DNA from: Leptobrachium leishanense | Lineage: Eukaryota > Chordata > Amphibia > Anura > Megophryidae | Assembly: GCA_009667805.1 (NCBI GenBank) | Contig: CM019064.1 | Location: forward strand, 108,040,328 to 108,104,327 | Length of the DNA stretch: 64,000 nucleotides | Reading direction: 5' to 3' | Part shown: positions 25,541-40,175 of the stretch, piece after piece | Position numbering within the stretch: the first letter of the stretch is position 1 | Layout of the letters: every line of letters starts with the position of its first letter | The notes under the pieces: generated by a model | Seen by the model: the letters and a program-made list of their open reading frames with translations, nothing else | The model's database searches: none | Told to the model about the DNA's origin: nothing | Translations under genes and position numbers: made by a program

Positions 25541-26044
25541 ATGTAGTGTGATGTCATTTTACTCTATTCATTCGATATGATACATTGATTAAAACATTGC
25601 ACGTATTCATATTTTAAAGCTCAAAACTGGAATTGTTTTACAAGTACATGCAATAGGTTCCAGTTTTAAAGTATCATCTAAGATTAATTCGTGATTGACA
25701 GTGTATTAGGTTCTCTTGAGAAATTTTTCTGTTAGAAGGATGTAAGGAAATAATCTGACCGGAATATATCATAACCTGTGGGATTGCAAATGATTTTGTT
25801 ATGATGTGCTGTTTCATTGTTATGCTTTAGTTCAACAATCCCAGATGCTGTGTATTAATGTATTTAAATGTATGTTAATGTAATGTATTTTAATATATGT
25901 AGCATGTTTGTTAATCTCCAAAACACTATAGGTAGGTGATTAACATTATGTTTTCTAAAATAGGATTATCAGAAAGTTTATTAATCCATGTGTGAGAGTT
26001 TCTATAAACTGTCATATGATCTACAGCAATTACCTATTTTTATC
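25541..26044. other. AT-rich stretch, nothing recognised
   Basis: No exon, RNA gene or repeat boundary seen; probably intron. Confidence 0.5.
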
Positions 26045-26048
26045 TTAA

Positions 26049-26486
26049 CCCCTTCACTACCAGGTTAAAACATGTAAACCACTGCCCGGACCAAGTGGAT
26101 TTCCCAAAAACAACTTTGCAATAGCCATTCAGTGAAAATGTATCTGAAAATCTCTAAAGTATGATTTCAAACTGTATGCACGATTTGGCAGGCAGATTGT
26201 GACATCTGATGGCCAAAAAGAGCTACTACATCTCTATAATACAGCTAGGGTTGCATATTTATTTTCATGAAGAAAAAAACAGAACTCAAGCTGTTCAAGC
26301 TATTTTAGGACCTCGGCTGTCTTGCCCAAGCTTCTAACACTTTATGGGCATATTCCAGAGCCCATTTGCGATAAATGAGATATGGTCACATTGCCCTAGA
26401 ATTATACCAAATCAAGTATACTCAATATCAAGGCACGTGCAAGTGCTTTTGTAGATAGAGTGTACTCTACCTTTATAGTGAAGGGG
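26049..26486. mobile_element. piggyBac-like MITE (TTAA end)
   Basis: The left flank is TTAA, followed by CCCCTTCACTACC. The right end is the inverse, 'tagtgaagggg', followed by TAAA (a mutated TTAA). At 438 bp it is non-coding. The assignment rests on termini and TTAA target only. Confidence 0.6.
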
Positions 26487-27780
26487 TAAAACAGAATGGC
26501 ATATTTTTATTTACTATTTAGTTTTGGGTAAAGATAAACATTAAATAACATGACCTAGAATTCCAAGTCAGGTGTAAACTTTACCAAAAGCTGTTGTTAA
26601 CCTACTAACTCCATAGATGTAATGGTTAAAGCAGAGCCCTAGACACACCTACCATTAAAACTAGCATTTAAGCCAAGAGCAACACTAGTCCGTAAAGCAG
26701 CTAACCTTAGAAATGATATCATACAAAGAAAAACAAAGAAAAATTGACCCAACAAGCAGAGAATGAGCATAAAGTTAAGAAAAAAGAACAAAAAAAGACA
26801 AACATGAGTAGACCATAACACTGGTCCTTATAACGACCATGCTCACTATACTAAGGAAGGGGAGAGATGAGAAAGAGTATTCATTTTCACAGGTTGCATC
26901 CATGTCTGTAAGAGTCCAAAAACCTTGCAGTGTTTATTGGGGTGTTGGCCCATTTTCTTTGAAATTATACTCAAAATACTTTATTTTTGTTATTTATTTA
27001 ATTTGTAGTAAAACGGAGTTGCACATAAATTATACACATAAATAATTTAGTGTAACTCCTTAGTAGTGAATCATTTGAGAGTTAGTCTCTCTACTAGGCA
27101 CTTCTTTTGTATTTTTAATTAATTTCTTTACATATGTTTTGTTACTTGTTGCACTTTTACGGTTTTGGTTTTATCCGAGGTCAGAGGGCACCAGAGTAGT
27201 GCAACCAGAAGTCAGGAGAATTCAGAACACAAGCCAAGTCGTTAATATTAAATCAGATAATACAGGAGTGCGTTAGAGCATCCAAGAGGAAGCATAATAG
27301 AGCAATGACCAAGCGTAAACTGGATGCCATTGTAGGTGTAAACTGGCAATCATTGGTTGGCATCATCAGTGTGAGCCAGAATGTGTGCATACGGATTAAT
27401 GAAAGGTTGTAGTAATGAGTCATTACATTAATGCCTCGGCATCATGTTATAAAAGTTTTATAGTCAGAATTAATGAAGGATCAACACACAGTGATATCCC
27501 CGCGTTAACACAGAATGATGACGGAGCCGGGTTGTTGTCAGTTTGGGGGTATTAGAATGTCAAAACAAGCACTTGGAAGGGAAAACGCCAGGAATCATAG
27601 ATAAGTAGTGGGCTAATTGTGACAATAGGCTTCAATAGATTAGGTACGTTGCCAACAGTTGTAGTTAAGTTTACACCTAGCATGGAATCTAGCCAAGGTG
27701 TACGGCAAAAGTCTTGAAAGCTTGATAAAATAAAGTAATTCTCTGTACCTATTGCAGTTTTAGATAGATACCTGTTTAAA
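26487..27780. other. Long stretch without recognised features
   Basis: AT-rich sequence with only short unconvincing ORFs. No conserved exon is recognised. Probably an intron of the neuroligin gene or downstream DNA. Confidence 0.45.
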
Positions 27781-27799
27781 TAATGTACCTTTCTAATTT

Positions 27800-28175
27800 T
27801 TTCATCTGTTACAGAAATAATGTAGGGGCACTGTGTCCTTTGCCTTGCACAATTTCAAACAGGGCCTACATTGTTAACATAGAGGCAGAAATATCCTACT
27901 CTTCATTTGCAGTAATTGTGATTAATACAGATAAATACAAGTGGTCACATACTCTACTTATATGTGTTTGACGTAACCATAGTGATATCACTAGCACTGC
28001 AGTGTCTGAACAATACCAACAAAAATATAAAACTAATCTGTCAATGTGGATGTAATCTCTGCATACAGAAACTACAGTAACACCAAGTATCAGTATACTA
28101 CAGGGATTTTTATCAGTTGGCAAGGTAGGATCTTGATTTAAAAAAATCAAAATAAAATCTTTTCCACAAGACAAT
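27800..28175. repeat. Unclassified interspersed repeat, second copy
   Basis: 'cactgtgtcctttgccttgc' with 'acaatttcaaacagggcc' resembles 23.1 kb. The text near 28020-28120 ('atgtaatctctgcatacag', 'tactacagggatttt') resembles the inverse of 60.08-60.16 kb. Boundaries are not determined. Confidence 0.4.
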
Positions 28176-30042
28176 AGCAGCAGTATCTCGCACAGGTGTC
28201 ATATCCCATACATATTCCATCTCAATATTTCAAAGAAAAGTCCATCCTTCGCAGGTCCAGCGCTATAAACACGGTATATCCACATCTGTTCCTTGTGTTC
28301 ACTCCTAGGTGTGCTGAACCTTTCTATTTCTTTGGATATATAATACAGCTGGAAATCAGTCTTCTTGTAGAAGAAAAACAGATCCCCAAGCAGTTGAAAC
28401 ACCTTCAGCACCTCGGGTGACAAATCCAAGGTGCTGAACATTTGGGGGTGCCTTCTGGAGCCCAATTGCAACTGAATTTTATTTGTAGTAAACAAAATTC
28501 CTATACATTGATCCAGAATAAAAACATAATGGGTTTACTTGATGGTCATCTTCATGGCATCTTCATTATTAACAACAAGCAACAATATTAAAATGGTCTA
28601 TATTTCCATTTCAAAAATAAATATTTATATATTTAAATATTGTGATAGTGTGATTAGGGGCATGGTTAAAGATCACCATTTTGTCAGCAGGCAGATGGAG
28701 AAATCCCTTTTCCCCTCTAGGGTTATTTCTCAGCTGGCTGCTGATTAAATATGCCCTGCCTTTATAGATAATGTGTTTCCCTCTGAGAGAGCAGTCTCTG
28801 TGCTGGGTGCCGCAGAGAAGAAGACAGAACCCTGAAGCTACTAAGGGAACTACACTTTACTTTGTTTTGCTTCATTGGTAAGCGGCTTAGCTGCCCAAAG
28901 TTATAGTGAGGGGGGAAAAATGTTGATTTAGACTCCGAATGAGGAGTAGTTTTTTTGATATACAAGCATAATATATTGAGATATTTAAGCAATTATCAAT
29001 ACATATAAAAGGGGCAATATCTTCTAATTTTGACCCTTCTTATATATACCCCGTTTGCAATCTTTCTTGGACCTTCTCTAATTTGCTTCACTTCCTTATT
29101 GAGCTTTCTGTTATTTCATGGAATTTTACTGTCTAAAACATGCACTACATATTGAAGGAACACTGAGACATGAATAGCAAACAGCTTTGTCTTCAGGCCC
29201 AGAAATAATCATGCCTTCAAATGATTTTCTGCAGATTTAATAATCCTCTAAATACTGTGTCACATTTCCTGTTCTTATGTTTCTTAGGCACTCTGTATGA
29301 ACAGCTAGAGAAAAAAAAATTATACCCTCATTTTGGCACATAAGCACATTAACCAATATGTGGTCTCTGCACAGTTGAATGCCTGTCAAGCATTATTTAA
29401 ATGTTACACTTTTGCTGATTTTATGTTATATATAGCTTAATTTGCAGAATAAAGTTTACATAAATATAATTTGAATTACTAAAAATACAGTTTCTTTGTA
29501 CCCTGCACTTTTTGTTCTCAGTTGGCACATAGTACTACACTTAATTTACATAAATGGAAAAAAAATGTAACAGTGAAGGTTTTCATTACTGTCTAAAGTG
29601 CAGTTTAGTGTACCACATCACCATCTAGTGTTTATACTGCGATATTACATTTAATTTTAATTCTATGACTCTTTTTAGGATAATTTGAATGTCTATTTGA
29701 CACCCAAAAGAATATACTGTACAGGATTAATTTTACATAAAAAATTGCCTGCATGGTTAAACTATGACTGTATTAGCAATATATTTCTTGTAGCTTACTT
29801 ATTCATTCTATGACTCATCATTGTGAAACCTTGACCAGTGTTAATGTCAAACAATACATGTTGTTTATCAAACATTAAATTACTTCATCCTACAGCACTG
29901 CATCTCGAATCAGAACGTATTCATAATGTCCTTTTTCGTACATACTGTAGGCCATTCAATATTAGTTTGATAAGAAGGTGACACACTGATATATTTTCAT
30001 TTTAATAACATATATATAAGCAATTTTTTTGTAGAATATTTA
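28176..30042. other. Non-coding stretch, nothing firmly recognised
   Basis: AT-rich sequence with short ORFs only. A small match to the 'catctagtgt' repeat occurs near 29620. No exon found. Confidence 0.45.
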
Positions 30043-30797
30043 AGGGTCTATTCACTAAGCACTGAAATTTCATTGAATTTAGGTCCTTTTCACTTCGGTG
30101 CACTTCGGCAATTCCATTTCGATAAATTAACTGGTCGCCATAGTGCACCGAAGATGGAGTCGCAGAATTTGCACGAAAAAGTTGGAGAATGTCACTGAAG
30201 AGTGGCCTTCGCAAATTCCACAAAAATTCAAAAAAAAAAAAACATACTCTCCTTTTCTCTTAATAAGTTTTCAAACCAATAACATAATTAAATACTTAAA
30301 ATGATTAAAAGGTAATAATTAAAAGGTCTGTTACAGAATACAAAAAAAAGCTGTTTAAAAAATTGGGAATCAAAAAACATACAAAAAAGGATTTTTGAAA
30401 AATAAAAAAATAAAAAGGCTTTTTGTTGGAAATTAAAAAGATAAACGGTCTTTTAATTTTTTTTTTTAAAAAGTTATGTTTTTACATTGAATCCTATGGG
30501 GTTCGCCTCTATAAACCTGTCAAACTGAACCACCGAAAATCAGGGCATTTCGTTGACACTTCAGTGGAGTGGAGCATTCTGTGAATAGATGAACCATTTA
30601 TTTTCTATGGACAATTTTGCTGATGTCGAAGACCGCCGAACCACAGCAAACTGCACCGTATTTCACCGTCAAATCACCTGTATTTGGCGAATTGGCAGCT
30701 TAGTGAATAGATGAACTGCACCAAAATTGCAACCAATGGTGAAATTCACCGTTCGATGCAATTCGGTGACAAGTTCGGTGTTTTGTGAATAGACCCT
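30043..30797. mobile_element. Harbinger-like MITE copy E, TTA duplication
   Basis: Termini AGGGTCTATTCACTAAGCAC and 'ttttgtgaatagaccct', flanked by TTA (30040-30042 and 30798-30800). The 755-bp non-coding interior parallels the larger MITE family ('gaatcctatggggttcgcct'). It lies 400 bp downstream of the NLGN4 exon in the transcriptional direction. Confidence 0.75.
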
Positions 30798-31126
30798 TTA
30801 TTATAATTTTAATACTGCAGAATATGCTGCCATCTTACAAAATTGTTTGTAATGAAAAAATCTATATCTATATTTTACATTTACTTTTAAAGTCATTATT
30901 GGTTAATTGTGATATCAAGCCCATATAATTCTGAAATATTATAGAAATATAGTACAGCTATTTTTAAATAACAAAAAAGTTGCATGCACTATATTTTATG
31001 CAAACACCAATATCATTCGAAGTGTTAAAAAGACAGTGTAGAATCTTGGTTACACCTAATTCAAAATACAAATACAATACGTGCAGAATTCATACAACTG
31101 CACACTAACTAAAATCCAGAATATTA

Positions 31127-33171
<2,045 letters not shown>

Positions 33172-33174
33172 TTA

Positions 33175-33877
33175 GGGACACATTGCAATCTTGTTGCTAA
33201 TGTTAGCGCTCACCTGCGTGAGCATTAATGTTAGCTGCGGTGTCTACCGCATATTACAATCCAAACGCAAACGGGTTAAATAACCAGTTTGCGTTTGGTA
33301 CCTTGCACTTTTCAGCACGAGGTAACTGTACTTTGCGCTCCCTATACTTAACATGGGGAGCGCAAAGTGTTAATCAGCGTTAGTATTACAAAGTCCAAAC
33401 GCTGATTAACGTCCGGCTCTGGTTAGCAGAAAGTTACTCAAAGCCAGGATTTGATGTTAACGGATTCTGCTTCTGCAGAATCTGTTAACACCAGCCCAAA
33501 AAACTAAAAATGAAACGCAAACTCACCTCCGGTCCTGCGGCGAGGACCGCGGCTCCAACCGCCTCCTCCGTCCAGCGGGAGCAGGGAAAGACTGGGGGAA
33601 AAAGTCCCCCCAGTCTCCCCCCGCGTATCACTACGCTGACCGGCCGGATCTCGCAAGGCTCAATGGACTCCTATGGACTCCATCGAGTGGATGCTTGCGG
33701 CTGCGCTCAGTGCTGCCGCGAGCATCCCAGGGTCTAGCGCCCGCTTCCAATGCAGGCAGCATTTTTTGGGCCTGCATTGTAATCCCCTATTAAAACGGGG
33801 GTGGTAGGGGGAAAACTGCAGGCACAGTTTTTTCTCCCTATCGCCCCCATTTTAACATGAGGATTGTAATTTAGCCC
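33175..33877. mobile_element. GC-rich MITE with GGG termini
   Basis: Starts GGGACACATTGCAATC and ends GATTGTAATTTAGCCC (imperfect inverted repeat). Flanks are TTA (left) and TTG (right), suggesting a 3-bp Harbinger-type duplication with one change. The interior is much richer in GC and CpG than the host intron. A related partial copy may lie at 34195-34330. Confidence 0.55.
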
Positions 33878-34398
33878 TTGTAGTGTCCCTTACCTTGCAC
33901 AATTTTAACCAAAGTCTGCATTATTTTCAAGCAAGCAGAAATGAACGATGTGTGAAATAAAGTAAATATGATTAAAGGAATCATAAGTAAAAATGGTGAG
34001 ATAATCTACGTATGTGTATTTTTAGTAATTAGTCGCAAAATTAACAATGCAGATTCCAAAAACTGGTGTCATAATGAAAAAATGAGGAACCCTATTCCAT
34101 AGTTGATGTTATCTCAGCATATCACAATGTAAGCATTGACCCATGCATTAGTATGTTTAATGTCTGGCATTGATATTTCATAGTTTGTGCTAGATTGTGG
34201 TGAAATCAGTTAGCGCTTCGCAGCTTGTGCGATCTTACTGAACTTTGCACCTCCTATACTTAATATGGGGATCGCAATCAGTTTTTACCATTTTGATACA
34301 GGAGGTATTCGAAAGTGCTGGTGCAAATTAATGTCATGATGCGAATTAACAAATTTTAACAACTCTTGAAAGCTGGTGTTAATACTAAACTTGGATAA
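33878..34398. repeat. Repeat-derived intronic DNA
   Basis: Begins with a short match to the unclassified repeat ('gtgtcccttaccttgcacaa'). Near 34195-34280 'gctcctatacttaatatggg'-type text resembles part of the MITE at 33.2 kb. No gene seen. Confidence 0.35.
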
Positions 34399-34402
34399 CC
34401 TG

Positions 34403-35119
34403 GTGTCAGGCACAGGTTGGTGAGGGTATGAGCAAGGGATGCAGTGACACACTGGAGTACAATGAATAACCAGAGGTTTATTGAGGAACTGGACAGATAT
34501 ACCACACGAGGGATTGGGAATGAAGGGAGCCAGACACAAGCAGTGGAGAGGGAGGAAAAGGAGCTGACACAGGGAGGTGGACAGGCAAGGAAGGGAGCAC
34601 AGGAAAAAGGCTGACCAGAATACACAACGGTATGTTGGAGTCTTTGAGTCTTAGTAGGACTTCTGGTAAATGCAGATGGTCGCTGGAGTGTACAGTAGAC
34701 AGGCTGGGAGACAGGACACGGCTTGGAGACAGGACACTGCCTGGAAGGTGATTAAGGTGCAGTAATCCAGAGAGTAATCCAATAACGTAGTCCAGGGGGA
34801 AACCAAGGATCGAGGGCTGGTTGAGAGTGGCAAGTCTGTTTCAACAATTCAAAGGGGTCTGGTACACTGGAGTTCAGGAAACAGCCTTCTTGCTCATAAG
34901 TAGGACACTGGCAAACAACATCAATCCAGAAGCATTGGAGGAAGGGGTGTGTCAGGATTAAATAGCCAGAACAGGGCTAATAAGGAGGAACACATGCTGA
35001 GCCTGCAGGAGAGCTGTAACAACCAGGGCAGTACTAGAAATCACCTAGGCAGCATCTTTCATGTTGTGGCAGCACAGGCTTTTCCCGTCTTGCGGCGACG
35101 GTGGCCCGAGGCCTGACAC
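34403..35119. mobile_element. LTR-like or terminal-inverted-repeat element (717 bp)
   Basis: The ends are inverted: GTGTCAGGC and GCCTGACAC, flanked by CCTG on both sides (34399-34402 and 35120-35123). The TG...CA-like ends inside the outer G/C and the 4-bp duplication would suit a solo LTR, probably reading on the minus strand. No coding sequence is present, so a DNA element cannot be excluded. Confidence 0.5.
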
Positions 35120-35319
35120 CCTGAGCCTATAAAAAGGAATGCAGCAGAGCCCATGGGCTAAGTCTCACAATGGATGTCACCAGGCATGTGAAAATTGTAA
35201 CATTTGCTTTCCTAATTTTACACCACTATCTCAGATGCAATTGTCTTCAATGCCAGCAGGGATTTGATATGGTGCAATGAATTCCATGGACACCTCATGT
35301 CCCTAGAACACACCTAACA

Positions 35320-35714
35320 CTGGATGGCATGACTGATGTGGAGAGCCGCCTGCTTTACAGGCTTAGCCATGGCCAGATATGCAGGCTGTATCAAGAGCTT
35401 TACAAAATGAACTGGAGTCCAGGTCTGGCTCACAGAAATCAGTACCAGGGACGACAAAGTTGCTCTGCTACCTGCACTTTCTGGCCAGTTGAACGTTCCA
35501 GAATCTCTTGTCCGAGCTAGCCAGTGTTAGCCAGAGCACGTTTTCAAAAATGCTTCACCGCATCCTCACAGCTATGCAAGGAAAGTGCCAACAATACATT
35601 GAATATCCTACCACCCCTGAGGGATGGTGCAATATTAAGCAGGAGTTATCAGAATGGAGGGTTTCCCAATGTTCTGCGGTCAATCAATTGCACCCACATA
35701 GAGATCCATGCACC
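35320..35714 (+). pseudogene. PIF/Harbinger transposase pseudogene, 5' part
   Basis: Fragments in two plus frames follow the HARBI1-type order: MLASVSQSTFSKMLHRILTA (DNA-binding entry), CQQYIEYPTTPEGWCNIKQE, a frameshift, then GFPNVLRSINCTHIEIHAP. The last block is the first catalytic motif, normally DGTHI/DCTHV; here the Asp is Asn (INCTHI). Several stops occur upstream. The ORF is interrupted at 35715-35722 by a hAT-like insertion and resumes at 38163. The family recognises its own termini and inserts at 3-bp targets; this copy is dead. Confidence 0.82.
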
Positions 35715-36148
35715 CTTGTAGGCAGCGGTGTAGCGAGGGGAGGGCAGGGGGGGCACTTGCCCCGGGTGCCTTTCAGGGAGGGGGCGCCCTCACACACTTC
35801 TAACACAGCAGCAGCAGAGTCACAGCGAAACTGGAAGCTGCTCAGCCATGGAAACACATGCTGACATGTGCCCAGTGTGCAGGCTCCGCCCCTCCCCGGA
35901 GAAGAAGTCACATGTCCCGGCAGGAGGAACGAGGAAGGAGAGGCAGCTCTCTAATCAGAGAGTCAGGTTGCCTCCATCAACCTCTCATCCTGAAGTCCCT
36001 GCTCCTGATGCCTCACTGCAGGTGGTACAGGGAGGGCTGTAGCCTTATAACACCCTGCCTCCTCCAAGCCTCCACCTCCATTCCCCAGCTGCAGTGGAAA
36101 ACAAGAGGAAAAGTGACAAGTAAGCAAACATCTGATTTACATGTAGCA

Positions 36149-36295
36149 TGAGGGCACAGCATGCCTGGGGGTGCAATGTACAGCATGCCTGGGGTGACAA
36201 GCACAACATGCCTGGGGGTGACAAGCACAGCATGCCTGGTTGGTGACAAGCACAGCATGCCTGGAGAGTGACAAGCACAGCATGCTGGGGGTGAA
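36149..36295. repeat. Minisatellite, ~25-bp unit
   Basis: Six copies of 'cacagcatgcctgggggtga' plus spacer, inside the hAT-like element. Confidence 0.9.
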
Positions 36296-36423
36296 AGTAA
36301 GCTAGTTCAGAAACTAGAAGCACTGGAGCCTGACTATGATACCCATGGAGGGAAGGAAAGGCAGAGAGAGGACTGGTCCTGGGGATCACCCCCCCTTCGC
36401 CGCTCTACCCCTGATCTCATTCA

Positions 36424-36570
36424 GCAGGGGAGGGAGACAGAGAGAGGGGGATGAAAGAGAGCGGGGTCACAGAGAGAGAGAGAGTGATCATAGAGATGTG
36501 TGACAGAGAGAGGAGAGAGAGCGCGAGGTCACAGAGAGAGGAGGGTGAGAAAGCAAAAAAGAGACTTCTA
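36424..36570. repeat. GA-rich low-complexity DNA
   Basis: Purine-rich (gagaga) sequence with interspersed 'ggtcacag'. Confidence 0.85.
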
Positions 36571-36582
36571 GTTCACATTGCA

Positions 36583-36850
36583 CATTATAGTGAGGTTTAT
36601 TGCTGTGGAGCTCTGTGATACGCTCATACACACAGTATATTATTGTTTGTTTTATTGCTGTGGCGCTCTCTGATATGCTCATACACACTGCACATTACAG
36701 TAAGTTTTATTGCTGTGGAGCTCTGTGATACACTCATACACACCGCACATTACAGTGAGTTTTATTGCTGTGGATTCTGTGATACGCTCATACACAGCAC
36801 ACATTTACTGTGAGTTTTATTGCTGTGGTGCTCTGTGATTCGCTCATCTG
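36583..36850. repeat. Tandem repeat, 55-bp unit, five copies
   Basis: 'ttattgctgtgg' recurs exactly every 55 bp (tgctg at 36601, 36656, 36711, 36766 and 36821), with 'gatacgctcatacacac' between. Confidence 0.92.
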
Positions 36851-37062
36851 TGAATAGATTAACCATTACTTTTCTATAGGACAATTTCGCTGCCGCTGAA
36901 GATCATGGAATTGTTGCCAACTGCACCGTATTTCACTGTCAATTCACCAGTATTTCGTGAATTGACTGTTTAGTGAATAGACGAACTGCCACAAAATTGC
37001 ACCATTAGGTGGAATTCACTGTGTGGTGCAATTCGCTGGGAAGTTCAGGGCTTAGTGAATAA
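36851..37062. mobile_element. Partial Harbinger-like MITE
   Basis: Starts within 'gtgaatagattaaccattac' and ends 'gcttagtgaataacccct', paralleling the 3' half of the 30-kb MITE (E). The 5' half is missing at the tandem-repeat edge. Confidence 0.6.
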
Positions 37063-37319
37063 CCCCTCCTGTTAACGCACTCACTCCTACGTCACTCACC
37101 CAACTACAAATTCACTCCTCATTCACTGCAGTCACGCACATTCATCAATCTCTATGACACCCATGCGATTCAGCTCCCCATTCCCATCGCATTCAGTCAC
37201 CTCCTATGAAAAAACGCAGCCCCGTATTTTACCTCACACCTGGCCCGCAAACACTAGAGCCAGCCCTGGGGGTGCCGCAAGCAGGGTTGGACCAACATGT
37301 TGCCCCAGTTCGGTGCCTA

Positions 37320-37640
37320 TCTGGGGCCAATCTGGGGTTTGAACCACAGTGGACTGACATCTTGCATCCTTTGGACCCCTGTATCTCTTGTTCCATGTAA
37401 CAAAGAAGTTCCATTTTGGTGTCATTGGAAAGGCCAGATCCTTGCCTTTCTAAGGATCTCACAAACAACCAGAAGATTTGTAAAAAAATTAAATAAAATT
37501 CATTTTGTTTTCTCCAAAAGCAGCAGTATTGTTCACTTTTCAATAATAAAGTGAATAATAATGTCGCACTACTTCATTGCTGCCCTACCTTCTCATTTCC
37601 CATAGCAGTGGAGGGGATGGAACAATGCATTATTATATTT
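37320..37640. repeat. Copy of the ~330-bp interspersed repeat
   Basis: 'ctttggacccctgtatctct' and 'gtcattggaaaggccagatc' align with the units at 0.7-1.7 kb and with 61.08 kb. Non-coding, despite overlapping ORFs. Confidence 0.6.
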
Positions 37641-37659
37641 TGTTTCATCAGAAACCTAA

Positions 37660-37940
37660 AGGGTTATTCAATAAGAGCTAAACTTGCCACCGAATTGCAC
37701 CAAACGGTGAATTAATTCCCCGAACGGTGCAATTTTGTGACAGTTCGTCTACTAGGAAGCTGTCAGTTCAAATATTGGCAAATTGCCAGAAAAACAGTAT
37801 GGATCGCCGCAATTCGGTGGCAATGAAATTGTCCCATAGAGAAGTAATGTTTAATCTATTCAGAGAACACTGAATTCGGCCACTTCGTCAGATCGTCAGC
37901 TGGTGGCGAATTGAAATTTTGGTGCTCTCTGAACAACCCT
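37660..37940. mobile_element. Harbinger-like MITE copy F (281 bp)
   Basis: Termini AGGGTTATTCAATAAGAGC and GCTCTCTGAACAACCCT; short version of the family, inside the hAT-like element. Confidence 0.7.
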
Positions 37941-38162
37941 TTTAATCCACTGATAAGTGTGGTCCTTTGGACCCCCTGCATCACAAATCTGTACTCCCTA
38001 CAATGTCAAGTGAGGTGTCACAATTTAACTTCTCATTTCCCACATTGTGAGCAAATTTGAATGTGACTGTGCATTATTTCATCTAAAACATTGTGTGGAG
38101 GGTGCTAGAGGAGGACTTGCCCCCCGGGCGCCTCATGACCTTACTATGCCTCTGCTTGTAGG

Positions 38163-38370
38163 ATCCTGCGGTTTATATCAATCGCAAGCACTTTCATTCA
38201 TTAAACGTGCAGATGATTTGTGATGCCAGTATGCGCATCATGAATGTGTTTGCAGCGTTTCCGGGGAGTGCCCGTGATTCATATATCCTGACTAATTACT
38301 CGGGGATGATTGATTTCCAGGACAGGAGAATCCCTGGTAGATGGTTGCTAGGTGGATATGCGTTACATTT
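38163..38370 (+). pseudogene. PIF/Harbinger transposase pseudogene, 3' part
   Basis: After the hAT-like insertion the same frame continues: DPAVYINRKHFHSLNVQMIC, MRIMNVFAAFPGSARDSYIL (second catalytic Asp in the ARDS motif) and GRWLLGG. With the insert and one CTTGTAGG removed, the two parts read continuously apart from one TAG at the junction, itself created by the target sequence. The domain carrying the third acidic residue is not recognisable after 38370. Confidence 0.85.
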
Positions 38371-39689
38371 TTAATTCAAAAATACAGCAGAACTGGAAAT
38401 CATTGTGAAACAAAAAAATATGTGAAATGTCCTATTTATGCACAGGAGGCCTACAACAATACCCACTGCTGATGTACAATACTGTACCCTGAGGAATGTG
38501 AGGATGTTGGCAAGGGGGGTCCGGGACATGCTGATGAAATGCTGATTTAAACGGAAAAGCATCATTCACACTCGCTTATAGGCTAAGCTATGCCTATGAG
38601 GAAGACAAAAACAGCCTTTAGGAAGGATGCTTGCACAGCACAATCGTGGCACCAAAATTGCATTTCGACTTTAAACTGGATTGATTGGCCACATGACCAT
38701 ACATTGCACTTTGGAAAATGGCAAAATCCAGAACATCAAACCACCGTCGAATTGGGACTGCATATATTGATCAAATGTATGTGTCAGCTGTTTGCAGAGT
38801 ATACCCCCTGCTGATATATTAATTGGTTTGACATAGATACAAGAATGGTTTGAACATATGAACGTATAACTGGCATTGAACACCCATTAGAATAATGAAT
38901 AATGAGACAAGTCCTTTAGCATGTTTATTTATACAGATCATTTATCTATTTGCGCTGACATAAGTTCCCGCATTATTACCTAGAAATAGCTTCAGCCTTT
39001 ATTGTGACTAATTTTAAAATGCCGGCATGGATGCGTTACTAATAAGTGTATTTACCACTGTAGATCTTGACTCTGAGTGATGCTACTTAAGACACAGTAC
39101 AACATATAGTACAACATAGAGGCGTAGTCGCAGGTGCCCAGACAGGGAGAGATTGTCTAGCCAGTGTGCCTTCTGAATGTACGTCTCTATCAGCACATCC
39201 TTCTGCTCCAGGGTGTACGTCTTCTCTGGGATCCGTCCTCTGGAGGAGCCCTAGGGCTCCTGTGCTCCAGAGATTGTCAGGGCCCTTGTCTCGCTGCTGT
39301 GTCCCTCGTCCAGCAGCTGTCCCTTCTCTGGCTGTGCCTGGCCTTCTTCTGCTACCCTCCCTCACACCTCTATGGCCACATTTGTCCTCACTACACCTAT
39401 GTCTCCTCTCCCTCTCAGGCCTCCTCTCCTTATCACCACTCCTCTCCATGTTACCCCTCTAGTCCATCACATAGATATATATATATATATATCCCTCCCT
39501 CCCCACCAGCACTCCTCCTCCCTCCATCTCCTCTACCAATACCATCCGTTACACAGACAGAAAAAAAAGACAGGGCAGAAAAAATGGGGTTAGGGGACAC
39601 AAGGGATACAAAAGGGGGCAAGATATGATTAATAATAGGTATGTGTGCTGTATGTAGTGATGTATATGTGTATGTGTATGTGCGACTAT
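38371..39689. other. Probably remaining Harbinger DNA plus intron
   Basis: A minus-strand open frame at 39087-39449 (120 codons, Arg/Gly-rich) and overlapping plus-strand frames show no domain I recognise. A (TA)n run lies at 39476-39492. Nothing else is supported. Confidence 0.35.
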
Positions 39690-39880
39690 CAGGGTTATTC
39701 AGAGAGCGTGAAAAGCAGGAGAATGACTGGAGAATGAAAGATTCTAGGTCAAAATAGCCGATTTGGAAAGTGAGATGAAAGGGAGACTTTTTCTGGTTAG
39801 GCTATTTTGACCTAGAATTTTTCCTTCTCCAGTCATTCTCCAGTCGTTCTCCTGCTTTTCACGCTCTCTGAATAACCCTG
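39690..39880. mobile_element. Short palindromic MITE copy b2, TAT duplication
   Basis: CAGGGTTATTCAGAGAGCGT to ACGCTCTCTGAATAACCCTG, flanked by TAT (39687-39689 and 39881-39883). Almost the whole 191 bp folds back on itself. Confidence 0.85.
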
Positions 39881-40175
39881 TATGTGTAACATGTATTTAC
39901 ATGAAATGAAGGGTAAGCTGTAAGGGTGACAAAGGACAGTAATTTAAAAATTCCTTCCTACTTGCAGCAACTACAACAATGAGTTTTAAATGAGAAATTA
40001 GTTTTGAAGGAGAATGTCACTCATGCATTAAAGAAACATGGAAAATAGTTTTATTTGGCATCTTATGGTTTTCAATGCAAATATATGTATCTATTTAGGA
40101 TTATTCTTTGCCACTCAATTTTTATTTAGTTAGAGTCCAACCTCAAAGGAAACAATGCCAGAATGCTAGATATAT

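Larger units (their letters stand above)
35723..38154. mobile_element. hAT-like element inserted in the Harbinger transposase, 8-bp duplication
   Basis: Flanked by CTTGTAGG on both sides (35715-35722 and 38155-38162), a perfect 8-bp duplication typical of hAT. Termini CAGCGGTGTAGCGAGG and the inverse of CAGAGGCATAGTAAGG form an imperfect ~17-bp inverted repeat, and both ends contain 'cttgccccnnggg.gcc'. The 2.4-kb interior has no transposase. It carries two minisatellites, GA-rich sequence, a partial and a complete Harbinger-like MITE, and the ~330-bp repeat seen at 0.7 kb. Confidence 0.88.

Noticed and set aside
39087..39449. 120-codon Arg/Gly-rich minus-strand ORF as a Harbinger accessory protein
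   Set aside because: No SANT/Myb residues recognised, low-complexity composition, and overlapping ORFs on the other strand are equally long.
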